Both the position numbers and the translations under genes were made by a program. This document shows positions 41,364 to 50,527 of a DNA stretch of 64,000 nucleotides, in pieces. Under the pieces are notes generated by a model. It saw nothing but the letters and a program-made list of their open reading frames with translations. It ran no database searches and was not told the DNA's origin. The stretch comes from Salinispirillum marinum (lineage in GTDB: Bacteria; Pseudomonadota; Gammaproteobacteria; Pseudomonadales; Natronospirillaceae), in the NCBI RefSeq assembly GCF_042651565.1, contig NZ_JBHSDF010000004.1; one strand, given 5' to 3'. Each line of letters starts with the position of its first letter. The first letter of the stretch is position 1.

Positions 41364-44300
41364 TGAAGCAATCCATGCAGCCCTTAGTGGTCGAGTCGAT
41401 AGCGCTAACGGGACGGCATTTAATCGAGGCCAGCGCCGGTACCGGAAAAACCTACAGCATCACCCGGCTCTATGCGCGCTTGCTCTTGGAGCGAAAACTG
41501 TCTGTGCAGCAGATTTTGGTGGTCACCTTTACCCGGGCGGCGACGGAAGAACTGCGCGGACGAATCGGTGATTATTTGCGGGAACTGCAACAAACGTGGA
41601 CAAACACACAGCGAGACCCCTTGGTGCAGGCCTTGCGGCAACGGCTCAATGACCAAGAAGTGCAGGCTCGCTTGCATGATGCCTTGTTACATCTGGACGA
41701 AGCGGCCATTTATACCATTCACGGGTATTGTAAGCGGGTACTCACTCAACAAGCCTTCGCCAGTGGAATGCCTTTTGATGTCACCATGGAAGCTGACACT
41801 ACAGAATTAGCCGTGCAAACCATCGCGGATTGTTTTCGTCGTCTGACCGTGGAGCCGGAACGCTATCGCTTGCTCACGCGGCGCTACCCAACACCAGAAG
41901 CCTTTTATCGGGCTTTTGGTCGGTTGATGACGTCCGATGCCCCCATTCTGACCGACTCGGTGCAGGCGTTAACTGAACAGAAAGCGCAGGTGGCCGCCCA
42001 GATTAGTCAGAACACCGATTTTCTGCGCGAACAGTTGGTGACTAACCGCAAAAAACAGAGTGAAATCGATCTCCGCGCGCACGAATTGGCCACTTTGCAG
42101 GACTGGTTGGCGGCACCGCTCGATGAGCCGATGCCGAAGGCGGTCAATGATTTCATCAACGGCAATCGGTATCGCGGGCGCACCGACATACAAGCGGTGT
42201 TGAATCCCGTCAAAGACTTAAAGTCGTTGGCACAAGATGCGGCACAGGCTGCCGAATTTGAGGCTTTGGGCGGCCTATTGCACCAACTGCGAGACGATTT
42301 TCGACAAGCCAAAGCGGCACAGCGGGTACTGGATTTTAATGATCTGATTCGGCAATTGTACAGTGCCCTGCAAGGCGATCAGGGCGATGCGCTGGCGGCC
42401 GCATTGGGGGCGAGTTTTCCAGCCGCACTGGTGGATGAGTTTCAGGACACCGACCCGCAGCAATACGCCATATTCGACCGAGTGTATCAAGACGCAGAAC
42501 ATACGTTGTTTATGATTGGCGATCCCAAGCAAGCCATCTACAGTTTTCGTGGTGGCGACGTGTTTGCCTATCTGGCTGCTGCACGCAGCGCCGACTATCG
42601 CTGGAATCTGGCGACCAACTACCGTTCGTCGGCCGCCATGGTGAATGGATACAATCCTCTGTTTTCTATGCCTGCAACGCCTGACAACCCATTGGAAACA
42701 GCGCCATCGCCTTTTGGGCCAGGTATCGACTATTTGCCGGTGGCCTTTGGTGGAGAGAACAGTAAAGCATTTAAACATCCGCTGTCGGATCCAGCAGCTC
42801 GAGCCGCCCTGCAATTTGTGCATTTCCCAGCGTCGCTGGCGGATGGTGAAGCCTCAACCATGACGGCCGAATTCAGGCTCACCATGGCACGTTGGTGTGC
42901 TACCGAAATTCAACGACTGCTGAATTCTGGCGTAAAACGTGGGGAGACCCCACTGGAAGCCCGAGATATTGCCTTATTAGTCCGGAGTAGCGGCGAAGCT
43001 GAGATCGTTCAGCAGGCCTTGCGCGAATGTGGATTGGCGGCGGTGTACCTCAGTGCGAGAGACAACGTACTGTTGAGTGCGGAGGCCATGCAGATGGAAC
43101 AAGCCTTGAGCGGCATTCTGCATGCGGAAGACGATCGATGGTTATTGCGCGCTTTGGTGTCACCCTTGTTAGGTCGCAGTCCGGCGCATCTATTGCTGTT
43201 GCAACAGGATGAGTCGGCGTGGGAAGAAGAGCGCCAAGCCTTGTTAAAGTGGCGCGAACAATGGCAGCGGCAGGGCTTTATTGCTATGGCTATGGCTCTG
43301 GTGCATGAGCGTTTCCGTCCACCGGCACAGCGGCGGGAACGGGCGTTAACGAACATGCTCCATCTTATCGAGTTGTTGCAACAAGCCAGTGTGCAAGCCC
43401 GCGAGCCGAGGCAACTGTTGGAGTGGTTGCGTTTGCAACAAGCCTCGGAGGTGGCACGGCCCGAAGCGGAACTGCGTCTCGAGAGTGATGCCAACCTGAT
43501 TCGGATTCTGACGCAGCACAGCGCCAAAGGTTTGGAATACCCTGTGGTGTTTGTGCCGTTTTCCACTTACGCCGGAAAGCCACGCAGCCCTATCGTGCAA
43601 GCGTTTCATGATGATAATGAACAGATGGTTTGGTATCTGGGCACGGCGGCGAGTGTCAAAGCGCGTGCTCTGGAAGAAGAAAACGCCGAGCGAGCACGCT
43701 TATTGTATGTCGCAATTACCCGTGCGGAACAACGTTGTTATTTGTGCATGGCACCCTTTGCGCATCCTGAACGCTCGGCCTTGGGCTTGCTGTCTGGTAC
43801 CGGTGCGGGTACTGAGGCCGACCCTTGGCCGACCATGGTACAACAACTGAAAGAGCATCAACTGCAGCCGAGTGCCATAGGGGCGCGTGCCACTAATTCG
43901 GGCAATAATGGGTCTGCAGAAGAGCCAGCATCGATTGGCTTGGAAGTCGCCAGCAGCGACATTCCGGTCATCGTACCGAAGATGGATAGCTTGGATGATA
44001 ACAGCGCCGAGGTATCCGTGTTTAATAGCCAGATTGATCGGTCGTGGGGCCTGCACTCATTTTCGGCCTTGGCCCGACAGCTGACGCAGCGACGGGTGGG
44101 TTATACCGGCTTAAGCCAGCGCGATCGGGATGCGGAGGACGCGTTATCGGAGTCGCTGGATGCCACCTCAGGCAATGCGCGTCCAATGGGCAGCGAATCA
44201 GTGCCGGTGCGTTTTGCGCTGCCGAAAGGTGCGCGCGCCGGTAATTTTTTGCATGATGTGTTAGAGCACTTGAATTTCACCGATCCGAACTGGACTGCGG

Positions 44301-44944
44301 TGACGGAACGAGCGCAAACACATTTTGGTCACTTCTTCGCTTCGCCGGAGCGGAGCGAAGCACTCCAGACTTGGCTTTTGGACGTCTTGGCAACCCCGCT
44401 GAACGCCAATGGCTTGGCTCTGCAACAACTCGATTATGGCGCCACGCTGCGTGAAACCGAATTCTATTTCCCCTTGGTGGGCAGCCAGAATCGGGCCTTA
44501 ATGCGGCTTCTGCGGACTTACCGTAGCGGGGGAAACCGAGAGGCAGAGCAGCTTTGGGCCGATATGCCCATGCGGCGCTTGGAAGGTATGATGCATGGCT
44601 ATATTGATCTGATTTTTGAACATAACGGTCAGTATTTTGTGTGCGATTATAAGTCAACTTGGCTGGGCGAACGTTGGGAGCATTATCACCCGGTCGCGTT
44701 GCACGAGAACATCCAACGTCACTGGTACGACCTGCAGTATCTGATTTACACCTTGGCGTTGCATCGCTATTTAGCGCAGCGCCTACCGGACTATCGTCCG
44801 GAACGACATTTGGGTGGCGTGTACTACCTGTATTTACGTGGCATGAGTACCGAAGCACCGGGGTCTGGCGTGTACTTCACCCGCCCAGACGAGTCCATGA
44901 TTGAGGCGCTTGATGCGTTAATGCATGGCGAGGAGGTGGTTTAA
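41360..44944 (+). CDS. recB: Exodeoxyribonuclease V subunit beta (RecB)
   Basis: RecB is the 3'-5' helicase and the nuclease of RecBCD, and loads RecA after Chi. The 1194-aa protein has Walker A EASAGTGKT (23-31), the UvrD-type motif VDEFQDTDPQQ near 362, QAIYSFRGGD and the ARLLYVAITRA motif VI region. The C-terminal nuclease domain has DYKSTW, with catalytic Asp1096 and Lys1098. It starts in the ATGA overlap with recC and its stop shares bases with the recD start. All catalytic motifs appear intact. Confidence 0.97.
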   Translation: MMKQSMQPLVVESIALTGRHLIEASAGTGKTYSITRLYARLLLERKLSVQQILVVTFTRAATEELRGRIGDYLRELQQTWTNTQRDPLVQALRQRLNDQEVQARLHDALLHLDEAAIYTIHGYCKRVLTQQAFASGMPFDVTMEADTTELAVQTIADCFRRLTVEPERYRLLTRRYPTPEAFYRAFGRLMTSDAPILTDSVQALTEQKAQVAAQISQNTDFLREQLVTNRKKQSEIDLRAHELATLQDWLAAPLDEPMPKAVNDFINGNRYRGRTDIQAVLNPVKDLKSLAQDAAQAAEFEALGGLLHQLRDDFRQAKAAQRVLDFNDLIRQLYSALQGDQGDALAAALGASFPAALVDEFQDTDPQQYAIFDRVYQDAEHTLFMIGDPKQAIYSFRGGDVFAYLAAARSADYRWNLATNYRSSAAMVNGYNPLFSMPATPDNPLETAPSPFGPGIDYLPVAFGGENSKAFKHPLSDPAARAALQFVHFPASLADGEASTMTAEFRLTMARWCATEIQRLLNSGVKRGETPLEARDIALLVRSSGEAEIVQQALRECGLAAVYLSARDNVLLSAEAMQMEQALSGILHAEDDRWLLRALVSPLLGRSPAHLLLLQQDESAWEEERQALLKWREQWQRQGFIAMAMALVHERFRPPAQRRERALTNMLHLIELLQQASVQAREPRQLLEWLRLQQASEVARPEAELRLESDANLIRILTQHSAKGLEYPVVFVPFSTYAGKPRSPIVQAFHDDNEQMVWYLGTAASVKARALEEENAERARLLYVAITRAEQRCYLCMAPFAHPERSALGLLSGTGAGTEADPWPTMVQQLKEHQLQPSAIGARATNSGNNGSAEEPASIGLEVASSDIPVIVPKMDSLDDNSAEVSVFNSQIDRSWGLHSFSALARQLTQRRVGYTGLSQRDRDAEDALSESLDATSGNARPMGSESVPVRFALPKGARAGNFLHDVLEHLNFTDPNWTAVTERAQTHFGHFFASPERSEALQTWLLDVLATPLNANGLALQQLDYGATLRETEFYFPLVGSQNRALMRLLRTYRSGGNREAEQLWADMPMRRLEGMMHGYIDLIFEHNGQYFVCDYKSTWLGERWEHYHPVALHENIQRHWYDLQYLIYTLALHRYLAQRLPDYRPERHLGGVYYLYLRGMSTEAPGSGVYFTRPDESMIEALDALMHGEEVV

Positions 44945-47031
44945 TGCAGCCTGTTTACACCCATTCTGCCCTGTTTAATGTGCCGTCCTTAGACCAGCTC
45001 AGCGCGCAATACGAAGATTGGGCGGCGATCGACTACTACCTCGCCGAGCAACTCTTTACCCTGCCTGGTCATGGTGTGGAGTCTTTGTCGTCAGGCGACC
45101 ATGAAATCCTGTTTTATACCCTGGCTGCATTAAGCCGGGCCTTGCGTGATGGTCACTCCTGTTTGGATTTGCAGCTTCTCGCGGGGCAAGTGTTGTGGGA
45201 ACCGCGCACGCAGGCGTCGGAGCAGACGCCACAACCACCTTGGGTTGCACCGGAGTTTGTGGCGTGGCGTGGGCTGCTTGCAGGTTGGTTGCTTGAACGT
45301 GGTGAATGGCCTGTCGTACTTGATCGACACCGGTTGTATTTACGCCGTTATTTTCAATACGAGGTACGGTTGGCGCAGCATTTCCGGCGCTTGCGTACAT
45401 CGGTACGTTTTATTGATAGCCAGCGTGCCCGGGAGACATTGGCGCTCTTGTTTCCCTCAACCGCAGCGCAAAAAGCCGAAGCACACCCGGCACTTTCGCA
45501 GCAAGCGACACTGTTTGATGAACTTGATGCCGAGACGGATGGCGGGGCGGAGGCTTTCCCAACGGCACCTGGTTCGGCCGCGTTGGATTGGCAAAAAATT
45601 GCGGTCGCCAATGCGGTGCGGCGGCAATGGAGCGTGATCGCTGGTGGGCCGGGAACGGGAAAAACCACCTCGGTCTTAAAAATACTGTATGCCATGGTGG
45701 CCCTGCACAAGAGCGACGAGCCGTTGCGAGTGCGTTTGGCGGCCCCCACCGGCAAGGCAGCGCAGCGCTTAACCGAATCCATCAACCAAGCCAAAAGCCG
45801 TTTGGCGGAACTGCCCGGTATTCGGCACAGCGTGTTAGACCAAATCCCGAATGTCGCCACCACCTTGCATCGCTTGCTAGGCGTTATCCCGAACGACTAT
45901 CGCTTCCGCCATCATGCCGACCGACCATTGGCTTTGGATATTCTGTTGGTGGATGAGGTGTCCATGGTTGATCTGCCGATGATGACCCGGCTGATGGAGG
46001 CCCTGCCGGAAAACGCCCGTGTGATCATGCTGGGGGACGCTGATCAGTTGCCTTCCGTGGCGGCTGGCAGCGTGCTGGCTGATATGGCTCCGCGAGATCG
46101 CAGTGGACAGGCGGACCTTCGGTTCAGCGTTGAGAATGCTCAATGGATTGAACACCTTACGGGTTACCGAGTTCCCGTTCAGCCCGTGGCGGTCGACCTG
46201 AATACGCCAGCTGAAATACGTGCGGCACTGGGGCAACATCTGCCGCTGGATCATGTAGTGTTCTTAACAAAGAGTCATCGCTTCAGTGATCAAAGTGCGA
46301 TAGGTCGGTTGGCAAAAAGTGTGATTGCTGGAGACACCAAAACCAGTTGGCAAAACCTCACCCATAACGACGATGACATACAGCATGCCTATCATGTCGG
46401 AGGTTTGTCGGCCTGGTTGGACGACTTAATCGAGCGTTACTATCGCCCGATCATACAGGCAAGAAGCATCGAGGCTGCCTGGCATGCGCTGGGGCAGTTC
46501 CGAATTCTCGCAGCAACTCGGATCGGCCCTGAAGGGGTGGGGGCGTTAAATGAGCATGTAGAATCGCGCCTACGATATTTGGGCTTGATTCCCGCGCGAG
46601 TGAATGAATGGTATCCCGGAAGGCCGGTCATGGTGACGCAGAACCACTATGGTTTGCGCCTGTTCAATGGCGATGTCGGGCTGTGTTGGCTAACGGAAGA
46701 TGGCAGTTTGGGGGTGTATTTTGACCGTGGCGAACAGGGTGCAGCGGAGCAAGCTCAATTTCGTATTTTGTCACCCGGCCGACTGCCAGCGCATGAAACG
46801 GTTTATGCGATGACCATTCACAAAACACAGGGATCGGAGTTTACCCGGGTGGCGGTGGTAATGCCCGAACGCCCGCAGCGGCTGGTGTCCCGCGAACTGG
46901 TCTATACCGGCATCACGCGCAGTAAAGAGAAACTTTATATTTGGTGTCCGCACCGGGTATGGGAAACCGCTGTGAATACGCCTGTTCGGCGTTACTCAGG
47001 ATTGGGCGAACGACTATTTTCCGCTGAATGA
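44944..47031 (+). CDS. recD: Exodeoxyribonuclease V subunit alpha (RecD)
   Basis: RecD is the 5'-3' helicase of RecBCD. At 695 aa it is longer than the E. coli protein (608 aa). Walker A is GGPGTGKTT near 235, Walker B is LLVDEVSMVDLPMM near 336-349, GDADQLPSV follows near 369, and the C-terminal motif reads YAMTIHKTQGSEF near 620. The extra length appears spread through the N-terminal and central insertions. The start overlaps the recB stop by one base (TAATG). Confidence 0.96.
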   Translation: MQPVYTHSALFNVPSLDQLSAQYEDWAAIDYYLAEQLFTLPGHGVESLSSGDHEILFYTLAALSRALRDGHSCLDLQLLAGQVLWEPRTQASEQTPQPPWVAPEFVAWRGLLAGWLLERGEWPVVLDRHRLYLRRYFQYEVRLAQHFRRLRTSVRFIDSQRARETLALLFPSTAAQKAEAHPALSQQATLFDELDAETDGGAEAFPTAPGSAALDWQKIAVANAVRRQWSVIAGGPGTGKTTSVLKILYAMVALHKSDEPLRVRLAAPTGKAAQRLTESINQAKSRLAELPGIRHSVLDQIPNVATTLHRLLGVIPNDYRFRHHADRPLALDILLVDEVSMVDLPMMTRLMEALPENARVIMLGDADQLPSVAAGSVLADMAPRDRSGQADLRFSVENAQWIEHLTGYRVPVQPVAVDLNTPAEIRAALGQHLPLDHVVFLTKSHRFSDQSAIGRLAKSVIAGDTKTSWQNLTHNDDDIQHAYHVGGLSAWLDDLIERYYRPIIQARSIEAAWHALGQFRILAATRIGPEGVGALNEHVESRLRYLGLIPARVNEWYPGRPVMVTQNHYGLRLFNGDVGLCWLTEDGSLGVYFDRGEQGAAEQAQFRILSPGRLPAHETVYAMTIHKTQGSEFTRVAVVMPERPQRLVSRELVYTGITRSKEKLYIWCPHRVWETAVNTPVRRYSGLGERLFSAE

Positions 47032-47094
47032 TTGAATTGCGCGCACGCGCCGCCTAGTATGGCGCGCAGTCAGAAACGTCTTATAGGTAGTGTT

Positions 47095-47697
47095 ATGTTG
47101 CGTTGGTTATTTTTGCTCGGTATGGGTTTGAGCCTGACCGGTTGTGCTGGACAAGCGTTGATTGAACGTGAGGAGACGGCCGATGCTGTTTTGTTGATGG
47201 GGCTGGAGCTAACCGGATTCACGCCGGGCACCTTAGGCTACTATTTTGTGTTGCACTTTGAGCAAGCGGACGGAGAGCGGCGCCAAAGCATCGTGCGACC
47301 GCGCAGTAACGACCAGTATGTTGTCATCACGGATTTGCCGCCGGCCGAATATCAATTGGTGGGCTGGGCTGCACGCTCCGCCCCAGGGGTCACTGGTTTT
47401 AACGATCATTCACTGCGTATTCAACCCTTGGACATTCGGTTTGCCTTGCCAGCGGGTGAAGTCAGCTTGTTATCACAGCAAATGCGCTTGGATCATCGAG
47501 AAGGCGATTATGGCTTAACGCAAATGCGTGTATCGTTCGTGCCTCTGGATGAACGCCGTCGTGACGCCTTGGCGAGCCGAGCGGCCGAGGTTGGCCCGGA
47601 ATGGACGGTAAATCTGACCCCTATTGGCGAAGTGCCAGAGGCCTCTACGGATGCGCCGAAGGAGCGCGGCGTTCTCGACTTCTTGCTGGGCTCTTGA
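47095..47697 (+). CDS. Predicted outer-membrane lipoprotein, unknown function
   Basis: The 200-aa protein begins with a lipoprotein signal peptide, MLRWLFLLGMGLSLTGC, with the lipobox Cys at 17. An in-frame ORF extends upstream to the recD stop, but only the ATG at 47095 gives the signal peptide. Residues 20-150 look beta-rich, with a SpaA/transthyretin-like layout (a strand pair around ITDLPPAEYQLVGW). I do not recognise the family. It begins 63 bp after recD and may be read through from that operon. Confidence 0.75.
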   Translation: MLRWLFLLGMGLSLTGCAGQALIEREETADAVLLMGLELTGFTPGTLGYYFVLHFEQADGERRQSIVRPRSNDQYVVITDLPPAEYQLVGWAARSAPGVTGFNDHSLRIQPLDIRFALPAGEVSLLSQQMRLDHREGDYGLTQMRVSFVPLDERRRDALASRAAEVGPEWTVNLTPIGEVPEASTDAPKERGVLDFLLGS

Positions 47698-47852
47698 TAC
47701 CTATGCCGAAGTCATTGTTGATTTAACGGCATGAAATGCCGCGTGTGATGCGACGACAAGTTATTTCGTCTGGTAATGCGAGCGATTGACGGACACTTGA
47801 CCCAGAGGGTTCTATGATAGACCCCAACTTTTTCTGAATGTAGAACACGAAC

Positions 47853-48470
47853 ATGTATCACGGTGAGCGGCTGAATACCTTCAGTCATTTGATTGGTGCC
47901 ATTGCGGCCGTTATTGGGCTGGTGGTGTTGTTGGTAAGTGCTGCCGTGAAAACCTCGGCCATTGCGGTGGTCAGTGTCAGTGTTTACGGCAGTACGCTGG
48001 TTTTGTTGTATACGGCTTCAACGCTCTATCACAGCGTCAAGGGCCGCTTAAAGCCCTTATTTCAAAAGATCGACCATCTCGCCATTTATGGGCTTATTGC
48101 CGGCACCTATACGCCCTTTACCCTGATCACTTTGCAGGGCCCGTCCGGCTGGACGCTTTTCGGCGTTGTTTGGGGCTTGGCGGTATTGGGTATGGTGATT
48201 GAATTTTTACCCTTTGACCGGAAACGCATTCTGCCAGTGATCATCTACCTGGCCATGGGGTGGAGTATCGTGTTTGCGCTAGATCCCCTATTAACGGCGC
48301 TCCCCCAACTGGGTATTTGGGGGCTAGTTGCCGGCGGTGTAACCTACACCCTGGGCGTGATTTTTTATGCGTTCGGTGATCGTATTCCGCACGGTCATGG
48401 TATTTGGCATTTCTTTGTCTTGGGTGGCAGCTTGTTTCATTACTTTACGATCCTTTTCTTCGTCCTATAG
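47853..48470 (+). CDS. trhA: Hemolysin III / TrhA family membrane protein
   Basis: TrhA (YqfA) is a seven-helix PAQR-superfamily protein; the bacterial members are linked to membrane-lipid homeostasis rather than true haemolysis. The 205-aa protein has seven hydrophobic segments and the PAQR marks: an N-terminal ERLNTFSHLIGA, a STLYHSV motif near 67 and a C-terminal PHGHGIWHFFVLGGSLFHY with the paired metal-binding histidines. It is followed 16 bp later by the DUF1415 gene. Confidence 0.92.
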   Translation: MYHGERLNTFSHLIGAIAAVIGLVVLLVSAAVKTSAIAVVSVSVYGSTLVLLYTASTLYHSVKGRLKPLFQKIDHLAIYGLIAGTYTPFTLITLQGPSGWTLFGVVWGLAVLGMVIEFLPFDRKRILPVIIYLAMGWSIVFALDPLLTALPQLGIWGLVAGGVTYTLGVIFYAFGDRIPHGHGIWHFFVLGGSLFHYFTILFFVL

Positions 48471-48486
48471 AGTTTACTAAACTTCG

Positions 48487-49041
48487 ATGATCACGCAGCA
48501 CGAACCCTTGGTAGAGCAGCGCGTTGAAGCGTGGCTCACGCAGGTGGTATTGGGTTTGAATTTATGCCCTTTTGCCCATAAGCCCTGGCGTGACGGGCAA
48601 GTCAGTATCCGCGTCAGTGCGGCGCGTTCAGAAGACGAGGCGTTGGCCGATTTGCAGGCGGAAATAACGCGGTTGGACGATACCGGTGCGCAGGATCTGG
48701 ACACGGTATTGCTTGTCTTGCCCTATTTGTGGCCCGACTTTCTCGACTACAACGATTTTCTGGATGTCGCCGAAGAAGCGCTAGAGCACCTAGAACGTGC
48801 AGACACCTACCAACTGGCCAGTTTCCATCCGCACTATCAGTTTGGTGGAACGGCTCCCGATGATGCCGAAAATTTAACCAATCGCGCCCCATACCCCATT
48901 TTGCATGTGTTGCGTGCGGCCAGTGTGGCGGAAGCCATTGCCCGGCATCCCGATACATTGGATATTCCCGAACACAATATTGCCCGTGTTGAGGGCTTGT
49001 CTAAGGCAGAAGTACAGCGCCTGTTTCCCTGGCTTTCGTAG
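48487..49041 (+). CDS. DUF1415 family protein
   Basis: DUF1415 is a cytoplasmic protein family of unknown function that is common in proteobacteria. This 184-aa member has the family's LGLNLCPFAHKPW segment near 22-34, an LPYLWPDFLDYNDFLD segment near 78-93 and LASFHPHYQFGG followed by NRAPYPILHVLR near 115-145. The conserved Cys and several His residues could bind a metal, but this is inference. Spacing of 16 bp suggests co-transcription with trhA. Confidence 0.9.
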   Translation: MITQHEPLVEQRVEAWLTQVVLGLNLCPFAHKPWRDGQVSIRVSAARSEDEALADLQAEITRLDDTGAQDLDTVLLVLPYLWPDFLDYNDFLDVAEEALEHLERADTYQLASFHPHYQFGGTAPDDAENLTNRAPYPILHVLRAASVAEAIARHPDTLDIPEHNIARVEGLSKAEVQRLFPWLS

Positions 49042-49143
49042 GTTTTTGACCATCTTTTCGCACGGCACCCCAGCTCGGTCTAGCATGGGCAGAGGACTTT
49101 GCTATGATGCTAGGCATCAAGGTCACAGTGAAGCCATGTTCCT

Positions 49144-50463
49144 ATGTCAAACATCATTTTGTCGCGCCGTCGTCTCATCCATTCCATATCGCTGGCGTCA
49201 TTAGGATTAAGCACACCGCTTTGGTTATCGGGTTGTGCGGTTGATCCTATAACCGGTAAACCAACGTTGATGATGCTGAGTGAAGACGACGAGGTGGCGA
49301 TTGACCAGCAACAAACCCCACTGCAATTTTCCGCCGATTATGGCGTTAGCCAGGATGCTGCTTTAAATCAATACGTCAGTCAGTTAGGTCGTGGTATTCA
49401 TGCCCGCTCGCATCGCCCCAATATGCCCTACAACTACCAGGTAGTGAACGCTAACTACGTTAATGCTTATGCTTTTCCCGGTGGCAGTATTGCGGTTACC
49501 CGAGGCATCTTGTTGGAGTTAGAGAGTGAAGCCGAATTGGCAGCGTTATTGGGCCATGAAATTGGCCATGTCACGGCACGGCATTCGGCCGCGCGCATGA
49601 CCCAGGGCATGCTTGCACAGGCCGCCGTCGGCACAGCCGTGGCCGGGCTGGGCGATTCGGCGTTGGGTGGTGCCGTCGGTATGGTCGGGCAAATCGGTGC
49701 AGGCGCTTTGTTGGCACGCTATAGCCGCGACAATGAGCGGCAGGCGGATCAGTTAGGGATGGATTACATGGTGCTTGCCGATCATAACCCGAAGGGTATG
49801 GTGGAGTTGATGGATATGCTGCGGTCGCTGTCGAGCCGCAAACCGAACGCCATTGAATTGATGTTTTCCAGCCACCCCATGAGTGATGAACGCTACGCCA
49901 ATGTGCAAGCACAGTATGGTGGCTTGAGTGCGAGCGTTAAGAGCCGATCAGAAGGCCGGGAACGCTACATGGATATGACCGCTCGAGTACGGGCCCTGAA
50001 ACCCGCCATAGAGGCCATGCAAGAGGGTGAGCGATTACTGGCACAGAATGAACCAACGCAAGCAGAAAGTCGGTTGTTAGACGCTGAACGCCTAGCGCCG
50101 AACGACTATACGGGGTTGGTATTGTGCGGCAAGTTCTACCTCATGCAAGAACGTGAGCAGCGAGCTGTCGAGTATTTTGATCGCGCGCGCGCCGCCTACC
50201 CGGGTGAAGGGCAGGCGATACAATATCGTGGTTTGGCCCATTTGGGGCTAAAACAGTTTGGTGCTGCACGCGAAGATTTTTTAGCCTATGAGGCGGTGCT
50301 ACCCGGCAATCCGGGAACGGATTTCCTGATCGGCTACACACATGACCAAGAGGGTGAACGTCCGGCGGCCGCCCAGCGCTATCAAGCGTTCTTAGGTCGG
50401 GTGCAACAGGGGGAGCAGGCGGAATATGCCTATGCACGCCTTGCTGAATGGGGTTATATCTAA
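49144..50463 (+). CDS. M48 family zinc metalloprotease with TPR tail
   Basis: This is a periplasmic, membrane-anchored metalloprotease of the LoiP/BepA group that handles misfolded outer-membrane proteins. The N-terminus combines an SRRRLI basic motif with a lipobox ending at Cys31, so it may be a Tat-type lipoprotein. The zinc site is HEIGH at 138-142, with the third ligand Glu in the RQADQLGMDYM region near 200. Residues 290-439 form TPR-like helical repeats, the BepA-style substrate arm. Length 439 aa. It is convergent with aceF across a strong bidirectional terminator. Confidence 0.9.
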   Translation: MSNIILSRRRLIHSISLASLGLSTPLWLSGCAVDPITGKPTLMMLSEDDEVAIDQQQTPLQFSADYGVSQDAALNQYVSQLGRGIHARSHRPNMPYNYQVVNANYVNAYAFPGGSIAVTRGILLELESEAELAALLGHEIGHVTARHSAARMTQGMLAQAAVGTAVAGLGDSALGGAVGMVGQIGAGALLARYSRDNERQADQLGMDYMVLADHNPKGMVELMDMLRSLSSRKPNAIELMFSSHPMSDERYANVQAQYGGLSASVKSRSEGRERYMDMTARVRALKPAIEAMQEGERLLAQNEPTQAESRLLDAERLAPNDYTGLVLCGKFYLMQEREQRAVEYFDRARAAYPGEGQAIQYRGLAHLGLKQFGAAREDFLAYEAVLPGNPGTDFLIGYTHDQEGERPAAAQRYQAFLGRVQQGEQAEYAYARLAEWGYI

Positions 50464-50480
50464 GGGGAAAAAGATAAACA

Positions 50481-50514
50481 CTCTAATCCGCTGTCGGGCG
50501 ACAACGGATTAGAG
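50481..50514. terminator. Bidirectional terminator between the M48 gene and aceF
   Basis: CTCTAATCCG (50481-50490) pairs perfectly with CGGATTAGAG (50505-50514), with an inner TGTC/GACA stem. On the minus strand it is followed by TGTTTATCTTTTT. It lies 14 bp from the aceF stop and 17 bp from the protease stop. Confidence 0.9.
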
Positions 50515-50527
50515 TTAACGTAGCCTA

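Noticed and set aside
47722..47745. A terminator after the lipoprotein gene
   Set aside because: CGGCAT/ATGCCG forms a small stem but no T tract follows on either strand.
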